A stretch of 64,000 nucleotides of DNA from Trifolium pratense. Taxonomy: Eukaryota; Streptophyta; Magnoliopsida; Fabales; Fabaceae. The notes under the pieces were generated by a model that saw only the letters and a program-made list of their open reading frames with translations, searched no databases and had not been told where the DNA came from. The stretch covers positions 28,123,362-28,187,361 of the forward strand of contig NC_060061.1 of assembly GCF_020283565.1 (NCBI RefSeq), written 5' to 3'. The translations under genes and the position numbers were made by a program. The stretch's first letter is position 1; each line of letters starts with the position of its first letter. Below are positions 34,334 through 45,403 of the stretch, one piece after another.

Positions 34334-35636
34334 TAGGGGTAGACAACGGGCCGGGTTGGGTCGGTACAGGCCCAAAACCTCAAACCGGCCCAGTCCACGG
34401 GTGGAATATACATGTTCATTTCGACCCTTTTCCTTACATGGTTTGAGCGGGTTACGGGTCTGTCGGAAATGGGTCTTTCGGTTCGGTTCACACGGGTGAA
34501 TCTCTGTACATGAAAAAAAAAAATCTTCTTAGATTTCTAAAATCAAAAGATAAAGAAAAGCTGAGAAAAAGTTTAGATTCAGAACACATATTATAAACAA
34601 AACAAGAAGAAAGAAAATCATTCATCATCAACTCCAGATCTGTTAAAAAGAAAAATAAGACGATGAAGAAGAAGGAAGAGAACTGTGATTATTCTATGCA
34701 TGGTTGTATTGTTTAGAGTCAAAATGAGATGAAGAGGTGGACAACTTAAAGGAACAACAGTCACAACATGGCGGCGTTAAAACTTGGAAGAATGAGAGCA
34801 ACTGGAAAAGTGAGGTTTTGTGTTGATAGGTTTTAAAAGAAAACACGGTATTAAAGATTAACTTTTCGTTTTATTATAATATACTGTATATAATCTGTCA
34901 AAAATTATAATAGGCAGTATTACTAGTAACTAGTACTAGTAATTTCAAAAGTTTTATTTTTTTATTTTTTGGTATAAAGAAAAAAATTATTAGGCGTTAG
35001 GGTCCGTCTGACCAGACTTTTTTTCCTCTTATTTAAGGTTTATGCAAACAACTTATGCAATTTTTATATATTATTATAAGGTTGTCAAGGTAATTTATGA
35101 TAAAATACCTTATAAAATTACAATTTTTACTAGTGTGAACTTATAAAATAACATAAAACTTAATTTATATTGCATAAGCTATTTGCATAAGCTCAAAAAA
35201 AAAAACTAGGCCAAACGTACCCTTAGTATTAGTAGCTATTAATATAATTAAATATTGTACTAAATTGGATTGATCTCTATGCTCATCCGTTCAAAAGCAA
35301 TAAAGTGCATTGATTATTATATTATATAATACTAGTAAAAATAAAGAAATTGTATTGAATATAGCACTGAAATATCGCTGTCCAAGGCAGTCAAAAAGTC
35401 ATAAATTATAACATAGGTACAAACTATGGACAAGAAGGGTCAGGGTAGATGCATTCTCGGTTGGGTGCGGGTACCCATGGATCTTGATTTTAGATCCGAA
35501 CCCGGCCATTTTAACTCTTTTGAAACCGATTTTGAAACCCGTTCACCCGATTGACCGACCCGGCCCATCCGTTTGCACTTATTTTGTTCCGGTTTACTCG
35601 GGTCTCGGTCGGGTCGGCGGGTCCTGTCCACCCCTA
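34334..35636. mobile_element. non-autonomous hAT element inside the integrase gene
   Basis: Ends TAGGGGTAGACA and TGTCCACCCCTA are inverted repeats and the 8-bp target duplication attagaag is perfect (34326-34333, 35637-35644). The subterminal regions are unusually GC-rich with repeated CGGGT/CCCG words in both orientations, as in hAT elements where transposase binds. No transposase coding is present; removing the element restores the integrase reading frame. Confidence 0.9.
35000..35223. mobile_element. Tourist-like (PIF/Harbinger) MITE nested in the hAT element
   Basis: Ends GGGTCCGTCTGACC and GGCCAAACGTACCC are imperfect inverted repeats, flanked by TTA at 34997-34999 and 35224-35226. 224 bp, non-coding. 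Confidence 0.8.
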
Positions 35637-35644
35637 ATTAGAAG

Positions 35645-35932
35645 TGACCATGGTAAGGAGTTTGAAAACTCTAAATTTGCTGAGTTTTGTGCTACTGAAG
35701 GAATAGCTCATGAATTCTCTTCACCAATTACACCTCAACAAAATGGTGTGGTTGAGAGAAAGAACAGAACTTTACAAGAATCTGCTAGAGTTATGTTGCA
35801 TGCCAAAAATCTTCCTTACAAGTTTTGGGCAGAAGCCATGAATACTACATGCTACATTCACAATAGAGTAACATTGAGAACAAGTACTGCTACAACATTG
35901 TATGAGCTATGGAAGAATAGAAAGTCTACTGT
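35645..35932 (+). pseudogene. Sirevirus pol: integrase core, second half
   Basis: Continues the integrase after the hAT element: second Asp in SDHGKEFEN, then the catalytic Glu in NGVVERKNRTLQE. Open until cut by the solo LTR at 35933. Confidence 0.85.
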
Positions 35933-37846
35933 TGATCGTGCGCGACAACGCAATGGTACTGCAAGTATACAGTCGTGTCGTGTAGTTTTAAAAGATATCG
36001 AACCCAAAGGACCAATAATCGACCTACCGTATTCTAGTGTTGCTTTGTAAATCTAAGGCTAATGATTTAAAGGGTTATGATTAATTGAATAACTAAAATA
36101 AGAGAGATAAATATTTTTTAGATTTTTAATATGTAAATAAAATATTGCTAGGACGTGCTATTAGTTGCTTCAGAGGGTTCAATACTTAGTTCGCGCTAGA
36201 CAAAATTACTACCACATCTAATTGTCGTATTTTAATAAAATCGATGCTCCAGGCGAAAGCCGTTCTCACTTCCAGCTCTCACAACTCTCATCATGAAATT
36301 AATAAAATACTTTACAAAGTAGTTGCATTACTTCTAGATTTTAGTGGTGTAAACAATTAAATTTTCGAAACTATATTGTTTTAAAAATACAATTCAGATA
36401 GTATTATAAATTATAAAGGTGGTGCTTAACTCTCGTCCTCACATCCGCTAATAAAATACTCTTTGAAAAACAATATAATTTAATTAACTCTAATCCCAAC
36501 TCTCGTTGCGAATTAGATTTAATGTTCAGTTTTTACTATCTAGTAGAAATCTCACGCTCTCGCTCTATTGATTTTTACTTTAATTAATTCTCACTCTCGT
36601 GACGAATTATAATCAACGCTTAATTAAAAACTGCTTAAGAAAATAAAACCGTTGTCAGTTTTCAAGAATTATATTTAATTTAAAAACACTAATCTCAGCT
36701 CTCGCAAATCTTGACTAGCGTTATACTTAGATAAAATAAATGCTCAGCTCTCACGCGCTCACTTACCTATATAAGTACCTTTGAAAATCAATATAAAACT
36801 CATTAATCCTAAATAGCTCTCGCGGACTTTAGAACTAACGGTCAGTTTTAACTATCCGACCCTAAACCTCAACTCTCGTCAATGTTGGTTTATTGCCTTT
36901 AAAATAATCCTCACTCTCGTGACGAATTATTTGATAACGTATTTATTTAAAACTGGTGGTTGAAAACTATTAAGCGCGAATTAACTACCGAACCCCAATC
37001 AGCTACTAACTACACATCCTAGCAACGCTAAACTTAGCTAGACATAACTAAAAATAAAGACATAAAAATAAAATAAGCAAATAAATAAATAGACATAAAA
37101 ATAAAAGCAGAAATTAAAAGCATAAAATAAAAGCAATAAAATAAAGATAAGAAATAAATAAGACCATAAAATAAAATAAGAACCTGAATTAAAAAGAAAT
37201 CTCGAGTACGGATTCCGACAGCGTAACGGTAGGAAAATAAAAAAAACTTATTTTATTCTCAACGGAGAATAAAATAATACTAAACTCTCGACTTTAGAGA
37301 AGAAAACCTTGTGGTACTAAGCCTAGTTTTCAATTCTCCAGTCAAGTGTTATCAGTTGGTTTTGTAAAGTGGAGAAAAGGGGCCTATTTATACTAATTTC
37401 ACAAGAGACAAAACATCAATTTGGCCGATGTGGGACTTAAGGAAAAATAGCGCGTGACCGTTTGATGAAACGTGTGGCCATGATGAAAAGGGAGTGGCGA
37501 GAGCCACTTTGGTGCATGTGGCGGTTGCCACTTTTGGTTGGCTGGCGAGCAGCACTTGTTTCCTTGTGGCAGGCGCCACTTTGGGCTTCTTGGTGACCGT
37601 CAAGTGTGTTTGGTGGGCTGCACATGTGTGGCCCAATTGGCTGCACATGTGTGGTCCTTTTTGTCCATTTTTGCTCCTTTTCGGTCCATTTTCGCTCCTT
37701 TCTTCAACTCGTACACTTTTTATCTGTTTATTTAAAATACGAGAAATAAGTAACGATTCATAATATAAAACTTCGAAATCGAAATAAAAATAATTAAAAT
37801 ATAATAGTAAATTAACTAAATAAATAGCATATTTTTAGGCGTATCA
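35933..37846 (-). repeat. solo LTR of an Athila-type (Ty3/gypsy) element
   Basis: 1,914 bp; on the minus strand TGATACGCC...CACGATCA. Perfect target duplication actgt at 35928-35932 and 37847-37851. No interior, hence a solo LTR left by LTR-LTR recombination. Related to the LTR at 39559-41258 but in opposite orientation and about 200 bp longer. Carries the CTCTCG (minus: CGAGAG) hairpin series at about 36180-36960 and GTGGC..GCCAC hairpins at 37493-37579. Confidence 0.92.
37493..37579 (-). repeat. GTGGC/GCCAC hairpin cluster of the solo LTR
   Basis: Three hairpins within 87 bp share the stem but not the loop: AGTGGC/GCCACT with loop GAGA (37493-37508), GTGGC/GCCAC with loop GGTT (37518-37531) and the same stem with loop AGGC (37566-37579). 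The sister LTR has two of this kind at 39873-39941. Confidence 0.75.
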
Positions 37847-37851
37847 ACTGT

Positions 37852-39558
37852 AAAATATTTCCATGTGTTCGGATCAAAATGCTACATTTTGGCAGATAGA
37901 GAACCTAGGAGAAAATTGGATCCCAAAAGTGATGAGGGGATATTTTTAGGTTACTCAACCAACAGCAGAGCCTACAGAGTTTTTAACTCCAGAACAAGAA
38001 CTATGATGGAATCAATCAATGTTGTTGTTGATGATACTGATACGACAAATGCATATCCAGCTGAAGAGACAGATGTTATCACACCTGTCCTCGCACCAGA
38101 TGATGATCAAGCTGAACCTGAATCTGATCAAAATTCTGAATCTACTACAGAGGTTGCTAGACCAAACAAAGGACCATCTACTAGAACACAGAAAAATCAT
38201 CCTCTGGATCTTGTCATTGGAAATCCAAATCAAGGAATTGCAACAAGAAGATCAAAAGAAGCAATCTCTAACTCATGCTTCATATCTAAGATTGAGCCAA
38301 AGAATGTTAAAGAAGCTTTGACTGATGAATACTAGATAAATGCTATGCAGGAGGAACTAACTCAGTTCAAAAGAAGTGAGGTATGGGATCTAGTACCTAG
38401 ACCAGATGGTATAAATGTTATTGGTACAAAATGGGTCTACAAAAACAAGACTGATGAAAATGGTGATATTACTAGAAATAAGGCCAAACTTGTGGCACAA
38501 GGATACACCCAGATAGAAGGAGTAGACTTTGATGAAACTTTTGCTCCAGTTGCTCGTTTGGAGTCCATAAGATTACTCTTGGCTGTGACATGCATCTTAA
38601 AATTCAAGTTATATCAGATGGATGTAAAGAGTGCATTCCTAAATGGCTATCTAAATGAAGAAGTGTATGTCGAACAACCAAAAGGGTTTGTAGATCCAAG
38701 TTTTCCCAACCATGTCTACAAACTAAAGAAAGCTCTCTATGGTTTAAAACAAGCCCCTAGAGCATGGTATGAGAGATTGACTGAGTTTCTTGTCAGCCAT
38801 GGATACAAGACGGGAGGCAATGATAAAACCCTGTTTGTAAGAGAAGAAAAAGGGAAGCTCATGATAGCTCAAATATATGTGGATGATATTGTATTTGGAG
38901 GAATGTCAAGACAGATGGTGGAACACTTCGTCCAACAAATGTAATCTGAATTTGAAATGAGTCTTGTAGGTGAAGTAACTTATTTTTTAGGTCTTCAGGT
39001 GAAACAAATGGAAGACACTATATTTATCTCTCAAGAAAAGTATGCGAGAAACATTGTAAAGAAGTTTGGAATGGAAGGTGGGAGTCACAAAAGGACACCT
39101 GCACCTACACATTTGAAACTTACCAAAGATGAGAAGGGAATTGATGTGGATCAAAGTCTCTACAGAAGTATGATTGAAAACTTGTTATATCTTACAGCTA
39201 GCAGACCTGATATCATGTTTGCAGTAGGAGTTTGTGCTAGATATCAATCTGAACCCAAGATGAGTCATCTGACTCAAGTAAAGAGAATCTTTAAATATGT
39301 GAATGGAACATGTGGCTATGGAATATTATACTCTCAGGGTAACAATTCTACCTTAGTTGGCTATTGTGATGCAGATTGGGCAGGAAGTGCTGATGATAGA
39401 AAGAGCACCTCTGGTGCATGTTTCTTCTTGGGAAGCAATCTAGATTCTTGGTTTAGTAAGAAGCAAAACAGTGTGTCTCTATCCACAGCTGAGGCAGAAT
39501 ATATAGCAGCTGGTAGTAGTTGTTCACAATTATTATGGATGAGACAAATGTTGAAGGA
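37852..39558 (+). pseudogene. Sirevirus pol: integrase tail, reverse transcriptase, RNase H
   Basis: Resumes after the solo LTR. The integrase C-terminal part (FGSKCYILADRE, FLGYSTNSRAYRVFN) is followed by an acidic linker, then reverse transcriptase with an intact YVDD (38876-38887), [15 protein letters not shown] and the start of RNase H (YCDADWAGSADDRKSTSG, AEAEYIAAGSS). In-frame stops at about 38334 and 38942 kill it. The 3' end is cut by the Athila-C LTR at 39559; the missing end presumably lies beyond the window. Confidence 0.88.
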
Positions 39559-39872
39559 TGATACACCTAAAAAGATGCTATTTATTTAGTTAATTTACTA
39601 TTATATTTTATATGTTTTTATTTCGATTCCGAAGTTTTACTATATAAATAGTTACTTATTTCTCATATTTTAAATAAACAGATAAAAAGTGTACGAGTTG
39701 AAGAAATGAGCGAAAACGGACCGAAAAGGAGCAAAAGAGGACAAAAAGGCCACACATGTGCAGCCAATTGGGCCACACATGTGCAGCCCATCAAGTCACG
39801 CAGGCCAGCCCACAAGCAGCAAGGCAATGCCACTCACCAGCCTGCCAAGGATGGCGCTCACCAGCTGGCCCA

Positions 39873-39941
39873 AAGTGGCGGTCGCCACTTCATTAATCCT
39901 GGTCGTCCACTTAAAGTCAAATCGTGTGGCTTTCGCCACAC
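39873..39941 (+). repeat. GTGGC/GCCAC hairpins of the Athila-C LTR
   Basis: AAGTGGCG/CGCCACTT with a 2-nt centre (39873-39890) and GTGTGGC/GCCACAC with loop TTTC (39924-39941). Confidence 0.75.
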
Positions 39942-40392
39942 AGCTTAAGTCCCACATCGCCTGTTTCAGTATTTTTGTCCCCTAGCTACTACTATAAATA
40001 TGTGTCCTTTCTCCACTCGTAAAACACACACCAACTGGTAACAGTTGAGGAAGAGAATTGAGACTAAGATTTAATTCTTGGTTTCTTCTCTTAGTTTAAT
40101 ATTTTTATTTCCTGCTGTTGCGCTGTCGGTGTCCGTACTCAAGATTTCTTTTATTAATTCAGGTTCTTTATTTTATTTTCTTTTCTTTATTTTTATGTTT
40201 ATTTTATTTATTTTATTTTTCTGTTTTTATTTAATGTCTTTATTTTTATTTATTTATTTTATGTCTTTAGTTTTAGTTATGTCTAGCTAAATTTAGCGTT
40301 GCTAGGATGTGTAGTTAGTAGCTAATAAGGGTTCGGTAGTTAATTCGTGCTTAATAGTTTTCAACCACCAGTTTTAAATAAATACGTTTTCA

Positions 40393-40838
40393 AACAATTT
40401 GTCACGAGAGTGAGGATTGTTTTAAAGGCAATAAACCAACATTGACGAGAGTTGAGGTTTAGGGTCGGATAGTTAAAACTGACCGTTAGTTCTAAAGTCC
40501 GCGAGAGCAATTTAGGATTGATGAGTTTTATATTGATTTTCAAAGGTACTTATATAGGTAAGTGAGCGCGTGAGAGCAGAGCATTTATTTTATCTAAGTA
40601 TAACGCTAGTTAAGATTTGCGAGAGCTGAGATTAGTGTTTTTAAATCAAATATAATTCTTGAAAACTGGCGACTGTTTTATTTTCTTAAGCAGTTTTTAA
40701 TTAAACGTTGATTATAATTCATCACGAGAGTGAGAATTAATTAAAGTAAAAATCAATAGAGCGAGAGCGTGAGATTTCTACTAGATAGTAAAAACTGAAC
40801 ATTAACTCTGATTCGCAACGAGAGTTGGGATTAGAGTT
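40393..40838 (+). repeat. GAGA-loop stem-loop series of the Athila-C LTR
   Basis: Clear members: AACAAT..CAC-GAGA-GTG..ATTGTT (40393-40421), AATTC.TCAC-GAGA-GTGA.GAATT (40716-40738) and AACTCTGAT..CAAC-GAGA-GTTG..ATTAGAGTT (40804-40838). The loop is always GAGA and stems differ. In the solo LTR the first stem reads AATAAT/ATTATT, a compensated change. Confidence 0.75.
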
Positions 40839-41264
40839 AATTAAATTATATTGCTTTTCAAAGAGTATTTTATTAGCGGATGCGAGAACGAGAGTTAAGC
40901 ATCACCTTTATAATTTATAATACTAGTCAAGATTTGTGAGAGCTGAGATTAGTGTTTTTAAAACAATATAGTTTCAAAGATTTTACAGTTTGTCTAGCAC
41001 GAATTAAGCATTGAACCCTCTGAAGCAACTAATAGCACGTCCTAGCAATATTTTATTTACATATTAAAAATCTAAAAAATATTTATTTCTCTTATTTTAA
41101 TTATTCAATTAATCAAAACCCTTTAAATAATTAGCCTTAGATTTACAAAGCGACACTAGATAACGGTAGGTCGATTATTGGTCCTTTGGGTTCGATAATC
41201 TTTTAAAACTACACGACACGACTGTATACTTGCAGTTAAGTTGATAAACACGCGATCAAGTTTT

Positions 41265-41282
41265 TGGCGCCGTTGCCGGGGA
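41265..41282 (+). promoter_or_regulatory. primer-binding site of Athila-C
   Basis: TGGCGCCGTTGCCGGGGA, the plant Ty3/gypsy Athila/Tat-type site (Asp-tRNA class), just after the LTR. Confidence 0.85.
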
Positions 41283-41354
41283 CCAATTTAGTCAATATCG
41301 TAACTCCAATGTTGCACCGTAGAGACTAAGGCATTTTTATTTTAAATTTTTAAA

Positions 41355-42218
41355 ATGGATTACTCATATTTCCTCTACGACCACCACCCCCAATATTATG
41401 AGGAACCACAAAATCACTATAAATCCAATCTCGAAATATTAATGGAGGATTTCATTGAGACTCAAACACTCTCTAGGCTAAAGTTTATGATGGACGGGTT
41501 TGTGGAAGCACAAACTCGCATAAATAAAGAAGTAAATGAAGCATTCATACAGATAAACACTAAGGTCGAGTCCCTGGAGGCTGGCAACAAGGCAATAGAG
41601 ACTCAAATCTCCTTGCTTGCACAAACATGTCTAGGATCGTTCACTAAGAGTCATGTAGACGTCATAACAACTAATGAAAGTCAAAATAAAAATCCTAAAG
41701 AGAGTGATAATGAAATAAATGAGAAATCTAATGAGAAAAGAGTAGAGATTGCGAAAGTTCAACCGACACCACCTAAATAGGAGGTTGTCAAAGAGGTAGA
41801 GAAGGAAGCATCTTACATTCTTCCTCCTCCTTACAATCCACCGACCCCTTTCACCCAAAGGCTTGTGGAAGCCAAGGTAGAATCCCAATCTAAAAGGGAT
41901 GTAGAAGAGTTGAAAAACATAGACACTAATGCCCCTTTATATGAAATCCCGTATAAAGTCCCGTGCAATAGGGAAATTATTAGTGTTAAAAAGGGGAGAG
42001 TAGACTTTGAGGTGCCTAATGAAGAAATTAAACCTAGTCCCGAAAAACTAATAATAAAAATTGATCCAGAACCACCACCACACGATCAGACCTCTGAACT
42101 TCCCTACAAGAAAAAGAAAATAAAGAGTGAAGGGTATGGAAGATGGGTTGAAAGGTGGCGATGGAAACCAAGATTAATTAGAAGTTTAATCGGAGATTCA
42201 TTTTTAAAACACCCTTAG
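41355..42218 (+). pseudogene. Athila-C N-terminal ORF with one stop, pol absent
   Basis: One frame of 288 codons interrupted by a single TAG at about 41778. The first part is a Tyr-rich N-terminus followed by a long helical, coiled-coil-like stretch (KFMMDGFVEAQTRINKEVNE, VESLEAGNKAIETQISLL). The second part is Pro/Lys/Glu-rich (PPPYNPPTPFTQRLVEAK). I recognise no Gag, protease or RT domain; it occupies the Gag position but the family of this protein is unknown to me. About 20 bases after the stop begins the conserved post-pol sequence (including cgctacgtgggaggcaaccc) that normally follows the integrase in such elements, so the whole pol seems to have been deleted. Confidence 0.6.
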
Positions 42219-42899
42219 TGCTTACACTTCTAAACAGTCGAGCCAACGACGTTAAACAAAAGCGCTACGTGGGAGGCAACCCATGACTTTTAATCACTTT
42301 CTTTTATTTCTGCTTTCTTTTTCTTTTAATTATTTCCCTGTTTTTCCGTGTGATTTTATTTCTGCATATTTTAGTATTTTCATTCAGACGTTTTCTTTTC
42401 CATTTCAATACGTTCTTAAATATTTTCATTAGTATTTATTTTAGTCATTATTGCGAAATTATTTTCAATGATTTTCAATTATTTTCGTAACCGTCTATTA
42501 GTCGATTAGTATATGCATTTACAAATGTCTATTTAATTGGTCAAACATAAATTAAATGTGCATTCAATCAAAAGAGTAGTCTTTGGTCAAAAAGCATTTT
42601 TCAAAGCAAACAAAATTCAATTTCCCACACTCTTAAAATGAAGCATGGCGTGACCATGCTATAGATTCCATAGGGAAAATGTTTTTGGAAGTTCATGGCA
42701 TGCAAATTTTGATCCCCTTACACAATTTCCTTTTCACCTTACAAAACAATCAATGAAAATTAATTGGTAGGACCTTGTGTTTCATAAGGAGATTCTTTTT
42801 CAAAGTTATAAATACATGTCTTTCAACACAAACTAAACTCACCATTTCTACAACATTCTTTCTAAAGCATAAATTCTCTATCTATTTCCAAATCACAAA
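42219..42899 (+). other. post-pol untranslated region of Athila-C
   Basis: T-rich DNA with the lineage-typical stretch gcgctacgtgggaggcaacc near 42260. No gene. Confidence 0.55.
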
Positions 42900-44234
42900 A
42901 TGGTTTATGAGTTAGTTTTTAGAAGAAGTTCAAATCAATCTCAAATTTACGAGGATTTGAAAAGAAGGGAAATACAAGCTACAAGGTATGCCGACAATTC
43001 TCTCTTAAGAAAATTAGGATTGTTAGATAGCGTAAATTATTTGCTTGATAATTTAAATCTTCGACATTTCCTATCTCAACAAAATCCCGTTTATACTCAA
43101 CTAACGCTAGAATTCCTAAGCTCTTTAATTGTTAACACTGTTCGTGAAACTAGGAGTTCGCATGGCGCTGTTTATTTTAGAATGTTTAATACTGAGTATG
43201 AATTTTCTTTGAATGATATGGCTGACATTTTGCGTTTCCCCCATGGACCAAGTGTAACATGTGAAGTCCATGATAATGAACAGTGGCAAAATAGTTTTAG
43301 CCATTTTTGGATGACTATCACCGGTAAACAAATTAATAGTCATGAAGGAAATAAGGCCTCATCCATCCATAATCCGGCCTTACGCTATTTCCGCCACTTA
43401 TTGGCACATACCATCTTTGGCCGAGCCTATTTAAGCAAAGTTAACTCCAAAGAAATGTTTTACATGTTTGCTGCAATTAGAAAAACAAAAATTAACACCG
43501 TCCCGTTTTTATTTTCACATATGCTTTCACAAGTTAATACAAGTCGGGGAGGAGCGATAATTTTTGGAGGCCTAATCACGACCATAGCTAAAGCCATAGG
43601 ACTAGGACCTCGATTAGAAAATTTAGAACATACTCCACCTCGGTTAATCGATGAAGATATGGTAAGGAGTATGAACCTAGTAAGGTTAAGAGAAGATGGT
43701 AGATATGACTTAATGATTCAAAATCGTGTTTTTAATAATATCACCCTTCCTAACCAATGGCTAACGGATGTACGTGACCCGAGAAATCTTTGCTATACTA
43801 ATAATTCTACGACTAATAGAGCTCCCACGCACATTTCTCCAAATGTTGCTGCTGGTGGGGGCGCAAGCATTGTTTCACCTGCACACACTACACATTTTTC
43901 TAACACTTTTGCAGGTAGTTCCTCCTCATCAAGGCGAAGCACCATCGATGATGTACTCCATGAGATACGCGCCCAAAATGAATTAAATCAAGAGCGCGAT
44001 GGATTATTTTATGCCATGCACCAACAACAAGAGGAGATGATGGAACAAATGACATTCATGCAAGCCCAGCAAAACCAAATTCTTCAAAACCAACACGAGA
44101 TGCAGGGCTATTATCATAGATGGGAGAGCTCAGAAGAGCACCGTCAACAACAGCTCGACAATGTCATTCAAGAGCTAGGCGATTTGAGGCTTCAGTTCAA
44201 CAATTTCCAAAATTATCAACAGCCTCCCTCATGA
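42900..44234 (+). CDS. ATHILA ORF (PF03078-like; env-position protein), intact
   Basis: 444 codons, uninterrupted. The N-terminal 270 residues resemble the plant ATHILA ORF family: LLDNLNLRHFLSQQNPVYTQ, LTLEFLSSL, YFRMFNTEYEFSLNDMADIL, then LRYFRHLLAHTIFGRAYLSK. A Ser/Gly-rich linker (about residues 315-345) leads to a Gln/Glu-rich coiled coil (about 355-440: QERDGLFYAMHQQQEEMMEQ, DNVIQELGDLRLQFNN). Its role is unknown; it sits where Athila elements have their env-like gene. A purine-rich tract (taagtttaggggagt) follows at about 44297-44312. Being intact in a pol-less element suggests either recent activity helped in trans or simple youth. Confidence 0.75.
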   Translation: MVYELVFRRSSNQSQIYEDLKRREIQATRYADNSLLRKLGLLDSVNYLLDNLNLRHFLSQQNPVYTQLTLEFLSSLIVNTVRETRSSHGAVYFRMFNTEYEFSLNDMADILRFPHGPSVTCEVHDNEQWQNSFSHFWMTITGKQINSHEGNKASSIHNPALRYFRHLLAHTIFGRAYLSKVNSKEMFYMFAAIRKTKINTVPFLFSHMLSQVNTSRGGAIIFGGLITTIAKAIGLGPRLENLEHTPPRLIDEDMVRSMNLVRLREDGRYDLMIQNRVFNNITLPNQWLTDVRDPRNLCYTNNSTTNRAPTHISPNVAAGGGASIVSPAHTTHFSNTFAGSSSSSRRSTIDDVLHEIRAQNELNQERDGLFYAMHQQQEEMMEQMTFMQAQQNQILQNQHEMQGYYHRWESSEEHRQQQLDNVIQELGDLRLQFNNFQNYQQPPS

Positions 44235-44653
44235 TCTATCACAGGTTTTACGCTCCAATTCTACTCTTGAGTCGCAACAGTGAGGACACTGTTGGATTTA
44301 AGTTTAGGGGAGTATTCTACTATCTTTATTTATTTTTAATTTTTAGTTATTTGAATTTTTATTTCCTTTCGCATAATAAAAAAATTGAATTTATAGTATC
44401 TTCTTTGGTTTTCTAAATCTTTCCTTTTCTTGAGCCAAATTAAAAAAAATTTCCAAAGACTTAGGATAATAGCTCACTTAGAAAGTATATAGGTTAAGAA
44501 AAGACGAGAGGCTAAGTTAAGGAAATTAGGGAATTTCACAACAAAATCGGTATTTTTCCAACACCCAGAAGTCTCCCTAGTATAGATATCAATTTGAATA
44601 ACCATTGTGCCAAAATCTTCTGATTTAAATTTGTGGAATCCTTTAGTAGTTTA
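44235..44653 (+). other. 3' untranslated part of Athila-C up to the LARD-B insertion
   Basis: T-rich non-coding sequence including a polypurine-like tract. The Athila-C 3' LTR is not in the window, presumably displaced beyond 64 kb by the insertion. Confidence 0.5.
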
Positions 44654-45403
44654 TGTAACGACCCAATTTTCATATTATTATTTTTATGTGTTAAAATATT
44701 TTATTTAACGTGGAATTTTAATTAAGTTAATAACTAGAGTTATTTATCGAGTACTTTAGTTATTAAGCGAGTAGAGAAAGAGTTAACGTGTTATTGGGCC
44801 AAGCCAATTGGGCTTGAGGCCCAATGGGCCTTGTGTGTGTGAGGGGCGCCCATATGGCCTAGGGGAAGGGAGAAACATTTCATTTTTTCTCATGTTCTTG
44901 TGAGAAAGAGAGGAAGAAGAGGAGAGCTTGGGAGCTAGAGCAAAGGGAGAGCTAGGGATTCGAGATCTTCGTCGTGTTTTCTTCGAATCCAGGTAAGAGA
45001 GTAGATTTCATATTCGTGGGTGATCCGAGGAAGGGGAGAATGTCGATTTCTCCTCACCCGAACTTCCTCCACCCCATTTTCGTTTTAGTTGTGAATGGAT
45101 TTTCTTAATGGAAATCGATTCCAAGGTTCATAACATGTTTAACATGCTCTTATCATGATGTATGAACGAATTTAATGGTTAAAAACGAAGTTTATAGATG
45201 ATTAAACTCAAGAACTTTGTGTTCTTGAGAGTTTTGAGTAAAAGTGTTAAATCTCTACTTTTTCGTAGTAAAAATGGTAGATCGGTGAAATGAACCGTCC
45301 TTTTGTGTTTAGATATGCTTGTTATGCTTGAATATAAACTTATTTGGGGTTTATAACATGAAAAATGGGATTTTTGGGCGTTTTTGTGTAGAAAACGCAT
45401 GTT

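Larger units (their letters stand above)
39559..41258 (+). repeat. Athila-C 5' LTR
   Basis: 1,700 bp from TGATACACC to CGCGATCA, followed five bases later by a PBS. About ten CGAGAG-type motifs recur between 40400 and 40945, many at the tip of a hairpin. Confidence 0.88.

Noticed and set aside
34334..34499. Possible C-terminal extension of the integrase frame
   Set aside because: This is the GC-rich end of the hAT element; the perfect 8-bp duplication shows the true integrase continues at 35645.
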